Shown here: positions 21,723 through 34,281 of the stretch, in pieces | How positions within the stretch are numbered: position 1 is the stretch's first letter | How the letters are laid out: every line of letters starts with the position of its first letter | NCBI GenBank assembly: GCA_022592445.1 | Contig: JABYQR010000138.1 | Location: forward strand, 44,860-108,859 | Source: Cytidiella melzeri | Lineage: Eukaryota; Basidiomycota; Agaricomycetes; Polyporales; Irpicaceae | DNA: 64,000 nucleotides | Direction: 5' to 3' | The notes under the pieces: generated by a model | Seen by the model: only the letters and a program-made list of their open reading frames with translations | Database searches by the model: none | What the model was told of the DNA's origin: nothing | Program-made: the position numbers and the translations under genes

Positions 21723-22488
21723 CTAGGTGAAGCAAGGCGCAACAATGGTCGGGGTCTGCGCAATGGAGGATTTCTTGAAGCTCTGTAAGAGCTTGTAGTT
21801 GGGTGCAGACAGCAATGAGTTTAGGCTTGAAGATGCCAACAAGATTGACCAGTGACAACTATTCAAAGTTGAGGAGGACAGGTTTTGGTGCAGCAGGAGC
21901 AGGAGTGGGTGCAGGGAGCTTAAAAAGCTGCTCAGCAAGTGTGGGCTTGTGGATATGTTGCTCAGCTGAGGTGCAAGCACATTCTTTGGTGGCGCATTCT
22001 CTGTATGCTCTGGCAGAAGCGCAAAGTTGTTGATTGTCCTCGTACAAGGGGATGGTGAGAGTGATGCCTTTTACTGGCAGTTTCTTGGAGACGTAGTCGG
22101 TAATGGCAATCAGGTCTTTGTCAGACCAGCAATGAGGTTGACCGCTTTTTTGCTTGGTGGCAAGAGCGTCAAAGAATGAAGGCAGGAGGCACCTCTTGAG
22201 CTGAGGCTTGTTGGTAGTGAGGTCCTTAGACAAACGGGTGCACATGTCCTTAGGCACTGAACAACGCAGGGGGTAGAAACGGACAACATAGCAGTAGCTC
22301 AATGGTATGGAGAGACCGGAGATGTACTCGTCAAACAGGAATAAACTTTTGTAAATGGTGAGGGGGAGGAGATAAAACCCAGGGGTTACACAACAATCTC
22401 GACCTAATGACATGGAGACAGGGCTTGACGTGACAAAGAGGGACACAAAGTGGAAAATGACGAGGAGGTGGTGGCAGGCATGGAGCAC
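21723..22488 (-). other. Leader of the truncated gypsy element, with an open frame of unknown role
   Basis: Between LTR C and gag, a minus-strand frame of about 200 residues stays open (21859-22488). It includes FFDALATKQKSGQPHCWSDK, LPVKGITLTIPLYEDNQQL and a Pro/Ala-rich end. The coding pattern is plausible but I recognise no domain. Some gypsy elements have an extra ORF before gag, so this may be one. Confidence 0.4.
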
Positions 22489-22505
22489 AATGCTTTCACC
22501 AGCTA

Positions 22506-23174
22506 TCAGACTTTGTTCAAGTTTCTAGCCCGGTAAAGACCAAGTTAGTATTGGGTACTACTAGCTATGTAGTACAGGAGGGGTTTGCATACCTAGCCCA
22601 GTAAAGACCAAGAGGTTCAAATGGGGGGGGGGGGGGGGGGGTAGGAGTGTACATGCAGCATCTTATATAGACTTCAGGGACCTGCACACAGACCATGTTA
22701 AGGACAGGCTTTGCAAGAAGCCGTGTGAACAAAGAACAATAGAACTACCTAAAGGAGAACAATAGCTATTGTCTAGACTTTGCCAAGAACTCTACTTGTG
22801 AGAGAATCTATCTAAAAGGGGACCAATTATTGTATTCCATTCCCACACCTGTGAGAACACTCTTCCCTAATGAGAACAAAAGCGAGAGAACAATAGAAGT
22901 CCATATGGGTGGTATCTATGACGTCAAACCCTAGCTATGGGCTGAGCCATGTGGTTGTAGCCATGTGGTCTTACATAAGTTGAGTCGCATGCCAATGTGA
23001 CATAGCAGCAAGTAATGTGACCATGTAGAGTGTCTAAGCCACGTGATACGGGCACTTAATAGACATGCAAGGGGTTTGTGCAGAGAGCATTGCAACTGCG
23101 TTTCAACCAGGTTTCAAAGGTAAAAACTAAATGTAAATTGCAGAACATAAGGGCTAGTCAGGCCATCTACGACA
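22506..23174 (-). mobile_element. LTR C of the gypsy-type family, 5' LTR of the minus-strand gag element
   Basis: Same order as LTRs A and B. The TGTCGTAGATGGCC start is at 23174 and the primer-binding-like site TGGTGAAAGC lies just left of 22506. It contains a run of 19 G (22623-22641) where the other copies have 6 or 7. Confidence 0.8.
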
Positions 23175-23239
23175 GCTCTGTTCCTGGCAAGAACCTTGCC
23201 AAGCCATCCGGTTATGAATATTGATCGCAGCACGGGCAT

Positions 23240-23743
23240 TTGCTATTGGTGACACCTTTGATAGGCAACTTGATCTAGGATAAAGTGACTGTACTACAAT
23301 TGATAAGTTTGGTTGTGGGAAAAGGGGCCATACATTGATGAAGGTAGTCACCAATGGTAGCAAAAAATCTCATTGATCTTGACATTAATCTTGTGCAGTG
23401 TTCACTGCTTATTCTAGAAAATTACTTGCTTCAAGGATGAAGGGCTTGAGGGTGTCTCATTAGATCAATTGCTAGAACATGTTACATGTGTCCTGTTGAT
23501 GTCTGCACTGCCTCACCCCCATTGGAGCCGCCACAGAATGAGTTCTGATTGTAACTCCTGCTTATAGAGTGGTTGTGAAACTGTATGGAAGAATCAAAGG
23601 CAGTGCTCTATGGTGATGCAACCACATCCTGTTGATGTCTGAACTGCATCAGCCCCACTAGAACTGCCACAGGCTGTGTTCTGATTGTAACTCCTCCTTA
23701 GAGAGCAACTAACAGTTGTGAAACTTTGTGGGACAATCAGATA
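23240..23743. repeat. Segmental repeat, copy 1 (unique block plus 142 bp units)
   Basis: The block 23240-23520 (TTGCTATTGGTGACACCTTTG onward) is repeated at 25060-25360. In both places it runs into units of about 142 bp. Copy 1 has two units, marked by CCTGTTGATGTCTG near 23487 and 23628. Confidence 0.8.
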
Positions 23744-24455
23744 CTATGAAGTTATTTTTGGGTTTTTATCAAGAAATCACTCGTTTGCATGGTCACAATG
23801 GGCGAAACGAGGGCGTGAACGAGGATTTGTGACGTGGTCACGGTTTCACTTTCGCGAAACGAGTCCACGGTCCTCACCATCAAGCGTCTATTTGCGCAAG
23901 TTTTGATGGGAGACCAAATATGGGGGTTAAGCCGCCCGAGCGGCGGGGCCCTCTTGGTAGTAAAAAGGCTTTGCAAGCTCACTGTGCAGCTGAATTCCCC
24001 CAGTACAAAATCAACACACCTGTAATGTATAGTAGTATACTAATGCAACAATATCATTGTCACTGGAGCCATGGAGCTACTGGAATTCATTGCTTTATTG
24101 ATCTCCAAGTGCTTGATAACAGGTTATGGGTGTTGCTGCACAAATTGAACATTACATAGTAGGAGAAGAGAATTACAATAATAGCTCAGTCCTATTATTC
24201 TATAGCTATGTGAAGATTTGTGTCTTAGAAATCCTTCCTGGATGCTGGGGAGGAGCGTGGGAGACCGAACTTGCCAATTGAGGAAAGCAGCGGTGTGTTA
24301 AGCGCTATTGTAGCGCCCGAGTGTGATGAGTGGTTTCTTGTTTTTTTGTTCGCATGTTTGCAAGTGCACCGGTCGAAACCATAATTGTGACATGAAAAAT
24401 CACAAAATTGTGATGTTCGCGACTTCGAATAAATACCCATAAATAACGTCATAAG
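23744..24455. mobile_element. 712 bp non-autonomous transposon (MITE-like)
   Basis: It interrupts the array: the uninterrupted sequence AATCAGATACAGTACTCACT is seen at 26690-26709. The ends are inverted repeats of about 27 nt, CTATGAAGTTATTTTTGGGT against CTTATGACGTTATTTATGGG. ATA is duplicated at 23741-23743 and 24456-24458. No transposase is encoded. A 3 bp duplication suggests a PIF/Harbinger-like mobiliser, but a TA duplication cannot be excluded. Confidence 0.7.
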
Positions 24456-25059
24456 ATACAGTACTCACTACTAATTCTCCTCTCTCTACACTCGAACTCA
24501 CTCTCATACCTTGTAAAGACTAGCGTTAGCAAGGCCGGCAAGCGGCAAGTACAATTCCTGAGGATTGAATGAAATTCTACTATTTAAGCAAGATTTGTAA
24601 GTAAACTTGGTGCTGGTAGAAGCCTGAACAAGTAATTTTGTTGGGAATAGCTTTTCCATGAGTAATGTATAGTAAGTTGGCGGTTTGTCTTCACTGGAGC
24701 ACACAATAATTCATGAAAAAAGAGGGACTATGCTGTATCGTTTGAAGTGCAACAATGGGTGTGAGTACAGAATTGAAACAAGTTTGTGGAGTAGAGCATG
24801 GAGATGAAGATTGTTTGACATGTGTCTTCTTCTTAATGGTGTTGAACTATGTTCAATAGTCTAGATACAATTTGGTAAACTGCAGGAGCAGAGCTACAAG
24901 TGATTTTGTTGTTGATAGCAAATTGAATAAATCATATAGCATGAAATAGTTAATTGCACCTGTGACTTTGTTGTCACAAAGAACCTCAGTAAACAATTCT
25001 GTGCTTGCTAAGGAATTTACCAAGCCATCTGGTCATCAATATTGGCTGTATTACAGGCA
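24456..25059. other. No gene recognised
   Basis: AT-rich sequence between the MITE-like insert and the second segmental copy. No open frame with recognisable content was found. Confidence 0.45.
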
Positions 25060-26720
25060 TTTGCTATTGGTGACACCTTTGATAGGCAACTTGATCTGGG
25101 ATAAAGTGACTGTACTACAATTGATAAATTTGGTTGCGGAAACAGGAGCCATACATTGATGAAGGTAGTCACCAATGGTAGCAAGGAGCTCCATCTATCT
25201 TGTCATTAATATTGTGCAGTGTTCACTGCTGATCCCAGAAAATTACTTGCTTCAAGAATGAAGGGCTTGAGGGTGTCTCATTGGAGCAATTGCTGGAACA
25301 TGTTACATGTGTCCTGTTGATGTCTGCACTGCCTCACTCTTATCGGAGCTGCCACAGGCTGGGTTCTGATTGTGACTCCTGCTTATAGAGTAACTAGTGG
25401 TTGTTAAACTGTGTGGAAGAATCAAAGGCAGTGCTCTATGGTGATGCAACCATGTCCTGTTGATGTCTGAACTGCATCAGCCCACTGGAACTGCCACAGG
25501 CTGTGTTGTAATTGTAACTCCTGCTTATAGAGTAACTGGTGGTTGTGAAACTGTATGGAAGAATCAAAAGCAGTGCTCTATGCTGATGCAAGCACGTCCT
25601 GTTTACGTTTGAACTGCCTCAGCCCTATCAGAACCAACACAGGCTATGTTCTAATTGTAACCATTCCTGAGAGAGCAACTGATGGTTGTGAAACTTTGTG
25701 GAACAATCTGATGCAGTGGTCACTGCTGAGGCAACCAGGGTCTGAGCTGCATCACCATGTCCTGTTCATGTTTGAACTGCCTCAGCCCTATCAGAACCAA
25801 CACAGGCTATGTTCTGATTGTAACCCCTCCTGATAGAGCAACTAATGGTTGTGAAACTTTGTGGAACAATCCGATGCAGTGCTTGCTGCTGATGCAACCA
25901 GGGTCTGAGCTGCATCACCCCTATTGGAACTGCCACAGACTGTGTTCTGATTGTAACTCCTGCTTGGGGAGAAGTGTTTGTGAAACCTTGTGACCAATTG
26001 AATGCAGTGCTTGCTGCCAACGCAACCATGCACTGTTGATGTCTGAACTGCCTCACCCCCATTGGAACTGCCACAGTTGTAACTCTTCCTTAGAAAGTAG
26101 TGGTTGTGAAACTTAGTGGACTGATTGAATGCAGCGCTGGCTGCTGATAAAACCACATCTGGCTGATATCTGCCCTACCTCACCCCCATCAGAGCTGTCA
26201 AAGGCTGTGTTCTGAATGTATCTCCTACTTGTGGAGAAACTGGTGGTTGTGAAACTGTATGGAAGAATCAAAGGCAGTGCTCTATGCTGATGCAACCACG
26301 TCCTGTTGATGTCTCAACTGTATCAGCCCCACTAGAACTGCCACAGGCTGTGTTCTGACTGTAACTCCTGCTTATAGAGTAACTGGTGGTTGTTTAACTG
26401 AGAAGAATCAAAAGCAGTGCTCTATGCTGATGCAACCACGTCCTGTTCATGTTTGAACTGCCTCAGCCCCATCAGAACCACCACAGGCTATGTTCTGATT
26501 GTAACCCCTCCTGAGAGAGCAATTAATGGTTGTGAAACTTTGTGGAACAATCCCATGCAGTGCCTGCTGCTGATGCAACCATGTCCTGTTGATGTCTGAA
26601 CTGCCTCACACCCATTGGAACTGCCACAGGCTGTGTTCTGATTGTAACTCCTGCTTAGAGAGCAACTAACAGTTGTGAAACTTTGTGGAACAATCAGATA
26701 CAGTACTCACTTCTAATGCA
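25060..26720. repeat. Segmental repeat, copy 2, with about ten 142 bp tandem units
   Basis: Starts with the block shared with copy 1. It continues as diverged units marked by CCTGTT(G/C)ATGT(C/T)TGAACTGC near 25313, 25456, 25598, 25758, 26440 and 26583, with further degenerate units at 26031, 26160 and 26300. Each unit also contains GAACTGCCACAGGCTGTGTT and GTTGTGAAACT. The short open frames in this stretch are by-products. Confidence 0.85.
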
Positions 26721-27700
26721 GCCAAAAATTTACATTGTCCAAGAATGTAGGGGTTGTGAATTTGTAGTTAGCTTCCAAAGTACTAGTAATTCTTGCTCAG
26801 AGGCACTACTATGTGTGGCATGTTTTCTAATTGTATTCCTTGTTCAAAGAGCAAGCAATGTCTGTAGATTGCTGCACATGTACCTGATCAGAATCTGACA
26901 TCATTTGCCAGCAGGAGTGAAGTTTGAATCTGAGACTGAATGACTTTTTTCAGTAGACTGGCCATAACTTGCTCAATTCCACTTCAATTGACAGGGTGTT
27001 TGTACCAGGATGTTGCCACAAGATAGGGCTATCCAATGGTGCAATATTGTACAGATTTGTACCCATATGCAGTCTGTAAAAATCAAAAACTGCATTTTGA
27101 TTGCAAAATTGATCTGATACAAAGTTATCAAGGGCTGATAACAAGGCCAATGTGATGCCATCAGCTGTATTCGTTGTTTTGTTATTGACACTGTTACTGT
27201 CTGTATTCTGCCATCAAATTCCCACACTTTGGGGGACAAAAAGGTCACATCTGAAAAGGCATCAATGTGCTGGAGCACACTGGAACAATTCTTCTTCATT
27301 CTTCAGGAATTGTAACATCAGTACACTTCTGTTGCTCCAGGACTTTTCATTGCTTCAGTGTAATGACTTTTGCAGCTCTAATCATGGACTTGGCCCCTAT
27401 TGGACATTCTTATGTCTCCTGTTTCATGGCCCCTTTGTGGTATGATCACATCTTTTGTTTCGTCATGCAGACACTGCCTTGTTGCCATTCTCCTTGTAGT
27501 ATATAATTCATTCACCCTGGTTCTCTACTCCTCCATTGTACTCTCTTCATCACACCTGGAGTGAGTATTCCCCCCATTGCTCTTGCACTATGTTGTATGC
27601 TCATATGCCTCTTATATAGTTAACTCATCATTGTGTGTACTAGGTACATCTCATATTCACAATTGTGCTCTCTTTATTGCACCTGGATTAACTTCTCATT
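26721..27700. other. Unassigned sequence with a local duplication
   Basis: No gene was recognised. Near the right end, a stretch around CTCTCTTCATCACACCTGG (27536) is repeated with changes around 27670, together with TCATTGTGTGTACTAGGT. This indicates an imperfect tandem duplication of roughly 130 bp. Confidence 0.45.
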
Positions 27701-27922
27701 GTGTGTACTAGGTCTTTACAGTCTGCAGTGGGTTTACAACAGTGCATCCACCCCTACCTAGACTACTTCCTCTCAACTTGTCATTACAGTGCAGGGTTGG
27801 TAAGTCAATTGTTGTCTGTTCTGCACTTGCCTGGGGACACTGTACTGAAGTCAATCTTACAGCTGGCCACCTTCCTGTCTTTGCCACACCTTACAAATTA
27901 CTCCCATCAGTGTCTGTCCATC

Positions 27923-28372
27923 ATGCGTCTCCCAACCTCTCTCATGATGTTTTCTGTCATTGTCATCAGAATCATCACCAGCACATTCTGTATAGCGACG
28001 GTGTCTGCCATCCCATATGGCAGTAGAGAATCCCTCCATCCAACTTCCTCTCACTTGGTGAGACAGAGCACAGACAACTTTCCTGGTTCACATGGATTTG
28101 ATCATCAAATGGAGCTCACAAAGCGGGTTGGGTTTCAATTAGGGGATTGGAGGACTTGGCCAGGGGTGGGATTGCCAGATATTCGAGAAGCAACTGGCAT
28201 CCTGAATGGATTGCCAGGACAAGAATGGATCAAATTGTATGACGAAACCAAGCTGCGGATGAAGGAGTACAAGATACCTGCATTGGACGCGGGGCGGGAG
28301 GACAGGGCCATGTGGAAGTGGATCGAGCACCATGAGAATAATGCGTATAAGAATATGCCGACTCCTACATGA
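27923..28372 (+). CDS. Putative small secreted protein (149 aa)
   Basis: The chosen ATG starts a hydrophobic leader (MRLPTSLMMFSVIVIRIITS, then TFCIATVSA) with a plausible cleavage before IPYGS. The mature part is about 120 residues with an even, protein-like composition. It includes VGFQLGDWRTWPGVGLPDI and EATGILNGLPGQEW, and ends in NAYKNMPTPT. It has no cysteine, and no family was recognised. A longer in-frame start at 27701 is possible but would bury the leader. The gene converges on RAD23, at the border between the repeat block and the conserved genes. Confidence 0.5.
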   Translation: MRLPTSLMMFSVIVIRIITSTFCIATVSAIPYGSRESLHPTSSHLVRQSTDNFPGSHGFDHQMELTKRVGFQLGDWRTWPGVGLPDIREATGILNGLPGQEWIKLYDETKLRMKEYKIPALDAGREDRAMWKWIEHHENNAYKNMPTPT

Positions 28373-28644
28373 TGATAACTAGACTGTGCACATTATGGAT
28401 GCGCAGGCTCGAGCTTCGGCTGGCCGCCGGAATATTGTAGATAACAACGTACAATGGAGTAGCAACAAGTCCGGTGCAAATGCTTTACTTTAGTCGTGCC
28501 CTACGTGAGTGCCCACAACGATAGTAGCTGCGAACCAGACGAATCTCGCAGGGCTACTGCGGGGAAATCGAAGGCATTCTGACAATAATGGCACAGAAGA
28601 AATAGACTGGTACACGTGTAGCTTCAACTAAAGGGCGTGTCAAT

Positions 28645-30156
28645 TCAATCCTCGAACTGATTTTCGAACAGATAGTTTGCTGCCATTCCTTCGTTCTTGT
28701 CACATGCGAAATATGCCTCGATAGCAGCGTGTCTCGAGAAACCAAGATCTTGTAGCTAAGCACAATGTAAGCGACAATTATACTCAACAAACCCTTGGCA
28801 CCTACACGTTGAATAGCAGCAGCCTCCTCGGGTGTGACCTGAATGGCGGTCTCCTCCTGACCCTCCATCTCGCCTACCTCTTCCATATTGAGCCCTAATA
28901 TCTGAGCGATGAACTCGGGGTTCGACGTGAACAGCTGCGCAAGCTGGGGATTTTGCGCAGCGATATCTTGCAGGATGGGTTGAATCAAGGCAGGATTTTG
29001 TTGCATCAGTTGGCGCAGATGTTGGATTTGGGGCTGGTTGGCTATTGCTTCCATGTCGAGGGTTCCTCCAGGGCCAACTGGCAGCATGAGAGGAGCACCA
29101 CCTTGCTGCCCACCACGGCCCCCTGCAGCTGCCTGCTGAGGCTGCGCTTGTTGTTGTTGTGCGAGCTGGAAAAGGTTCTGGTTCTGACCAGGACGAGCGG
29201 CAGCCGGGGCGGGCTGTGCCGCTGGGGCTGGTGCCGCTGCAGAAACGGGAACGGGAGCGGCTGCTTGGGCTGCAGGAGCTGCGGCGGGGGCAGCTTGTGG
29301 TGCAGCACCTTGAGCGACAGCTTCAAGTCCGGCAGGAATTCCCTGTCGAAGGAAGGAAGTCAGCCAAAGTGCGAGCAGGTATGCAAGAGGCCCCAACGCA
29401 CATTGAATAGGTACTCTACAGCGCGCTCGGGATTGTTGAAGCTAGCTCTGAGCGCCCTCATGACCTGCTCCCGCTCGAAGCCCATCTCTATCATATTTTG
29501 AACGGAAGTTTGCAAAGCAGAGCCAGTTACGAATGCGTTTGGGTCCTGTAGAGAACGGGCTTCAGCCGTAGATGTAGGCTCAATTGCAGCGGGTTGTGCA
29601 GGCGTGAGAACAGGAGCATTGGGAGGCTGTGGGTTAACCGGAGTGGAGGCGGATGCTGGAGACGGAGCAGCTGGTGTACTGGGAGCTGGCGTTAAGCTCG
29701 TTGACGCAGCCGGAGCGGCTGGTGCAGCAGCAGCTTTCGGTGCAGGTTTGGGCTTGAAAGGAGCGAAAGTAAACGTGAACAGGGTTATCACTATAGGCCG
29801 TAGTGTTCACGGACCTTGGACACGGTCAACACGAGAAAGTCTTTCTCCTTGATATCGCAGGATTCAACTGTCTTCTCGTCGGCCAATACTTTGCCTGCGA
29901 TGAAGTGTACTCTCGTGAGCTTTTGCGCCACATATAGTCGCGATTAATAGATCCTTACCCGAGAAGATTAGTCTCTGGGCCTCTGGTGGATGGCCTTGAG
30001 TTTCTTGGATCTTCTTCTTGAGATCAGCCACCGTATCCGAGCCCTCGGCATCAAGCTATCCAGATCCACAGTAGTCAATGTCTGTTCTACACTTTCATGT
30101 TTGCGCCAGTATACCTGAAAGACCTTCTGCTGCAATGTCTTGACTGTAATTTTCAT
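28645..30156 (-). CDS. RAD23: RAD23-type UBL-UBA ubiquitin receptor and repair protein
   Basis: Shuttles ubiquitinated proteins to the proteasome and stabilises the nucleotide-excision-repair factor Rad4/XPC. It opens with a ubiquitin-like domain ([14 protein letters not shown], then [20 protein letters not shown] and AQRLIFSGK). A Pro/Ala-rich linker and UBA1 ([20 protein letters not shown]) follow. After another Ala/Gln-rich linker come the XPC-binding domain ([20 protein letters not shown]) and UBA2 ([20 protein letters not shown], ending [10 protein letters not shown]). At least five exons are needed. All four domains are present in the standard order and the length is normal. It shares a short divergent upstream region with the LRR protein gene. 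Confidence 0.93.
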
Positions 30157-30425
30157 GGTCGCTTCGTGGAAGTGGGGCGCAATCTGAGGTGTTGTTCGAG
30201 GCCGACGCTTACGATGGGAGAGTGCAAGCAGCGTTTTGAGCAGCATACGCGTCGCGCTCTCAATTAGCACTCTCGGTAATCGCCGCGTATATATCGTTGT
30301 CGGAGCGCTCTTTACCGTTTGATCCGGATTACCACAATCGCTCATTTGCCGCCCAGAGGCCCTCTCCCCACATTGCTGGCTACCTGCAGGCTCTTGCGCT
30401 CTTGACTAGCCACCTCCACCACAGC
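30157..30425. promoter_or_regulatory. Shared divergent upstream region of RAD23 and the LRR protein
   Basis: Only about 270 bp separate the two ATGs (30156 minus, 30426 plus), so the promoters overlap. No canonical TATA box was identified, as is common for housekeeping genes. Confidence 0.5.
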
Positions 30426-32684
30426 ATGGACAACGAACCTGGCGACGAATACATCAGGCGGATAGCGACGTTTATCAGGACAAACCAGGCTGGTCTGGCG
30501 GCAGCAGCGGTCTCAGCAAGGCGCCGCCCCAAGCCAGCTGAAGCATCATCCGTGCTCAACCCTCTCGGCTGGTTCGATACATCTTCTGCACCAACGAACG
30601 TAAAGCCCGTTATGCTTACGTTTGACATACACCATCTATGCTACCTTTTGATACGCATGGAGGCTATGGGACTTGACGTCGGCAGGCTCGACGTGAAGGT
30701 GGAGAGTGCATCTCGCCCCATGAATTACATCAGCATACCGGGCACCGACAGGTCTGACGCGCTCTCGTTTCGTTCTTTTACTTCAACGTTCTCCGCAGTG
30801 TCGAAGCTGTCTTTGGGGGCAGGTTGGTGGGGCCGACCTGCACCCATGAGCTTGGACGCAGAACTCAAGTACATCTACTCGTCTTTCACAATACTCCCGG
30901 CTCTCAGAATACATGCGCCAGAGCCTCGCATGATAGCAGAGTTGGTGAAAGATCCGATAATACACGCCCTACCACTCTATGTTTTCAAGAATCTGGAGGT
31001 GCTGGAGTGCTTGGACGTCGACCCGCGGACGCTCATCGGTTGGGACAAGTTGGCGGTTAGCTTGAGGAGTCTCACCATCAAGCGCAGTGGACTAGAGGAC
31101 GTAGCGGATGTGTTCATCAATTCAGTTCTTGAAGACCGATCTCGAGCTGAAGGGCGGGCCGTAATTCCAAGGACGCGTGCGAAGGGTCCTCCGTCGCATC
31201 GAGGATCGTTTCGTGGGACACGCCTCCCGGACGCTGTACCGGAGGATGCGGAAGACACCCCTTCGCCGCTCCCGACGCCGAAACAGCAGGAGACTCCCCT
31301 ACCATCCCCATCAAGTTCAGACGAGCCTGAATTGCCACCCTTGACCTGGGCAGCTCTGCGGCACCTATCGCTAGCCGAGAACGCGCTGACATTCCTACCT
31401 TCGTCGCCTCTACCTCATCTTACTTCCGTCACTCACCTCGATTTATCGTCAAATCTGCTCGTCTCCGTCCCTCCAGGTCTATCCGCCCTTTATAATCTTG
31501 TTTCGCTTGACCTTGCTGATAATATGATCGACTCTGTCCTCGGGATATACACCATGCTCGGGCAAGTGCTCAAAATCAACCTTTCCCGCAACCGCCTCGA
31601 GTCGATATGCGGTCTTGAACGGCTTCGCGCCCTGGAATGGGTGGACCTCAGGCACAACATGATTGAGGAAAGCGCGGAAATTGGTCGACTTGCCACATTG
31701 CCCAATATCAAGGAAATATGGATAGAGGGCAATCCATTGTCGGAGATCGAGGAAGGCTATCGGATACGCTGCTTCGATCTGTTCTGGAAAGAAGGAAAGA
31801 CAATCACTCTGGATAGCTCACCTCCCAGCTTCTACGAGAAACGGTACTTGACATCTTCACCTCCAGAACAGATGGCGTCTACGCGTGCGACACCCGCTGC
31901 CGCACCATCGCCTCCCGTAGTACCAGTTGGCAGCCCTTCTCCAAAGGCTCGTGCTCTGGCAGCGCCGGCTCAGCCAAGTCCTGGTATCTCACCTGCTAGG
32001 TCCGCTCCTACCTCACAGGGGGCCTCTCCCCAGATGAACCATGTTGCGGGCAGGGGAAGGAAGAAGAAGAACAAACGGATTGTCGACTTGGACCGAGGCA
32101 GCGAGGCAGGGAGCTCACGTAGTGTTTCGCAGGGTCGTAGCGGCTCCGAAGCTGGTAATCTACAGCGTAGGGCAAGTCCGACGAGGCTTACCGTTCGCCT
32201 GCCAGAGGACCAGCCCAAAACTAGTCTGGCCCCTTCCGCACCAAAGGCAGCCGCCAAGTCATCAGCCACAGTTGACCAGCCAGCTGCGAGCTCTTCGTCT
32301 GCGATGCCCCTTCCTCCGCCTAAATTTGTCTCACGGCATACACGTCGACAAACGGAATTCACACCTTCTTCGCCGCTGCCGGAGAGAGGTTTCTTCGACC
32401 TGTCTCCAACACCGCCACCAAGCGACTCGCGAACGTCCGCACACCGCAGGTCTGCGACGATGTCAAAGTCTGAATTACGACGAGGGCGCGTGTCTGCATC
32501 GCTCTATGAGCCCCCCATGTCTGGGGCTGAGAAGGATGGAAATGGAAACGGTCTTAGCGAGGCTGAGGCTTTTCGGCAGCGCATCGAGGCGCTGCGTTCG
32601 GATATGGGCGAGGGGTGGTTGAAGGTGTTCAATCAGTCGCATATGGCCTCACCTACCCCTACGCGCGGGAAGGCTCCTGGATAG
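30426..32684 (+). CDS. Leucine-rich-repeat protein, LIP1/STK11IP-like
   Basis: Single-exon gene of 752 aa from ATG 30426 (MDNEPGDEYIRRIATFIRT). The N-terminal third resembles the region found before the repeats in LKB1-interacting proteins. Five or so leucine-rich repeats follow, at about residues 305-450: LRHLSLAENALTFLP, VTHLDLSSNLLVSVP, LVSLDLADNMI, VLKINLSRNRLESI and LEWVDLRHNMI. They are capped by IKEIWIEGNPLSEIEEGYRI. The rest is Ser/Pro/Arg-rich and probably disordered. Such proteins scaffold kinase or septation signalling; the exact partner here is inferred. The open frame extends further upstream only with non-ATG codons. Confidence 0.7.
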   Translation: MDNEPGDEYIRRIATFIRTNQAGLAAAAVSARRRPKPAEASSVLNPLGWFDTSSAPTNVKPVMLTFDIHHLCYLLIRMEAMGLDVGRLDVKVESASRPMNYISIPGTDRSDALSFRSFTSTFSAVSKLSLGAGWWGRPAPMSLDAELKYIYSSFTILPALRIHAPEPRMIAELVKDPIIHALPLYVFKNLEVLECLDVDPRTLIGWDKLAVSLRSLTIKRSGLEDVADVFINSVLEDRSRAEGRAVIPRTRAKGPPSHRGSFRGTRLPDAVPEDAEDTPSPLPTPKQQETPLPSPSSSDEPELPPLTWAALRHLSLAENALTFLPSSPLPHLTSVTHLDLSSNLLVSVPPGLSALYNLVSLDLADNMIDSVLGIYTMLGQVLKINLSRNRLESICGLERLRALEWVDLRHNMIEESAEIGRLATLPNIKEIWIEGNPLSEIEEGYRIRCFDLFWKEGKTITLDSSPPSFYEKRYLTSSPPEQMASTRATPAAAPSPPVVPVGSPSPKARALAAPAQPSPGISPARSAPTSQGASPQMNHVAGRGRKKKNKRIVDLDRGSEAGSSRSVSQGRSGSEAGNLQRRASPTRLTVRLPEDQPKTSLAPSAPKAAAKSSATVDQPAASSSSAMPLPPPKFVSRHTRRQTEFTPSSPLPERGFFDLSPTPPPSDSRTSAHRRSATMSKSELRRGRVSASLYEPPMSGAEKDGNGNGLSEAEAFRQRIEALRSDMGEGWLKVFNQSHMASPTPTRGKAPG

Positions 32685-32948
32685 ACTCGTTGCGGTACTT
32701 GGATGTTACTGATTTATTTGCCTTCTGTGTATTACATGATACCCTGCTAGAACATAATATATGCTACTCGAACTTCGGCACAACTACACTCGAGGTGGGG
32801 TGACCGAGGTCCTGACGAGGAAGTGGCCGAGGTCATGTGTTTCCTTTTTTGGGAGGCGCCCGTCTCACTACTCTCGCTTTCTCTTCGCTGGCCCACGCCT
32901 CGCAGCTTCATCTTCCGTCGTTCCTTACCTTCTACACAGTCTTTAGCT

Positions 32949-33769
<821 letters not shown>

Positions 33770-34281
33770 GAACTTACCAAGTCGAAAACCTCTGGATATG
33801 TACTCTCAGGCTCCCCTCTCGCCCTTTCTGCTCGACATATACCCTCTCAATATTATTCCCTCAAGCTCTGACTCGTCTTATGGCCCGTATGACGCACGCA
33901 TCCCACGACGGACATTCCGGTCCACATGTTCCTAATAGTTCGTCTCCATCTCTGCTCGCATTCCCCTGCCCTCTTCTCTGTTTCTTTCCTTGTCCTCGCT
34001 CTAAGCGCTTGATGGCACTCACCGTCTCTACCGATGTCTACGGTTATGTACCTGCATTTAATCTGATGGGTCTTCAAGCTTTCTACTTCGTTTTGCGTTC
34101 GTTAGCTACGCATCCTGTATTACGGGCGTCCTTATATTCCATTTTTGACGTTTAAATTGGATGAATTCGGAATCCCTGACAAACAACGCCGAGAGGTGCT
34201 CATGATGAGGTGCTTAGTTCCGAGTTTCCCTACATAAGCCCGCTCGACACTCACGATGTGGCGGAGCATTCTACTCTGATC

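Noticed and set aside
22285..22320. tRNA A-box-like TAGCTCAATGG
   Set aside because: It lies in the retroelement leader and no matching downstream arms were found.
23480..26720. CRISPR-like array
   Set aside because: The units are about 142 bp, diverged throughout and without repeat/spacer structure, and the genome is eukaryotic.
28953..29501. Plus-strand open frame across RAD23
   Set aside because: It is antisense to the Gln/Ala-rich linkers of RAD23, whose domains are unmistakable on the other strand.
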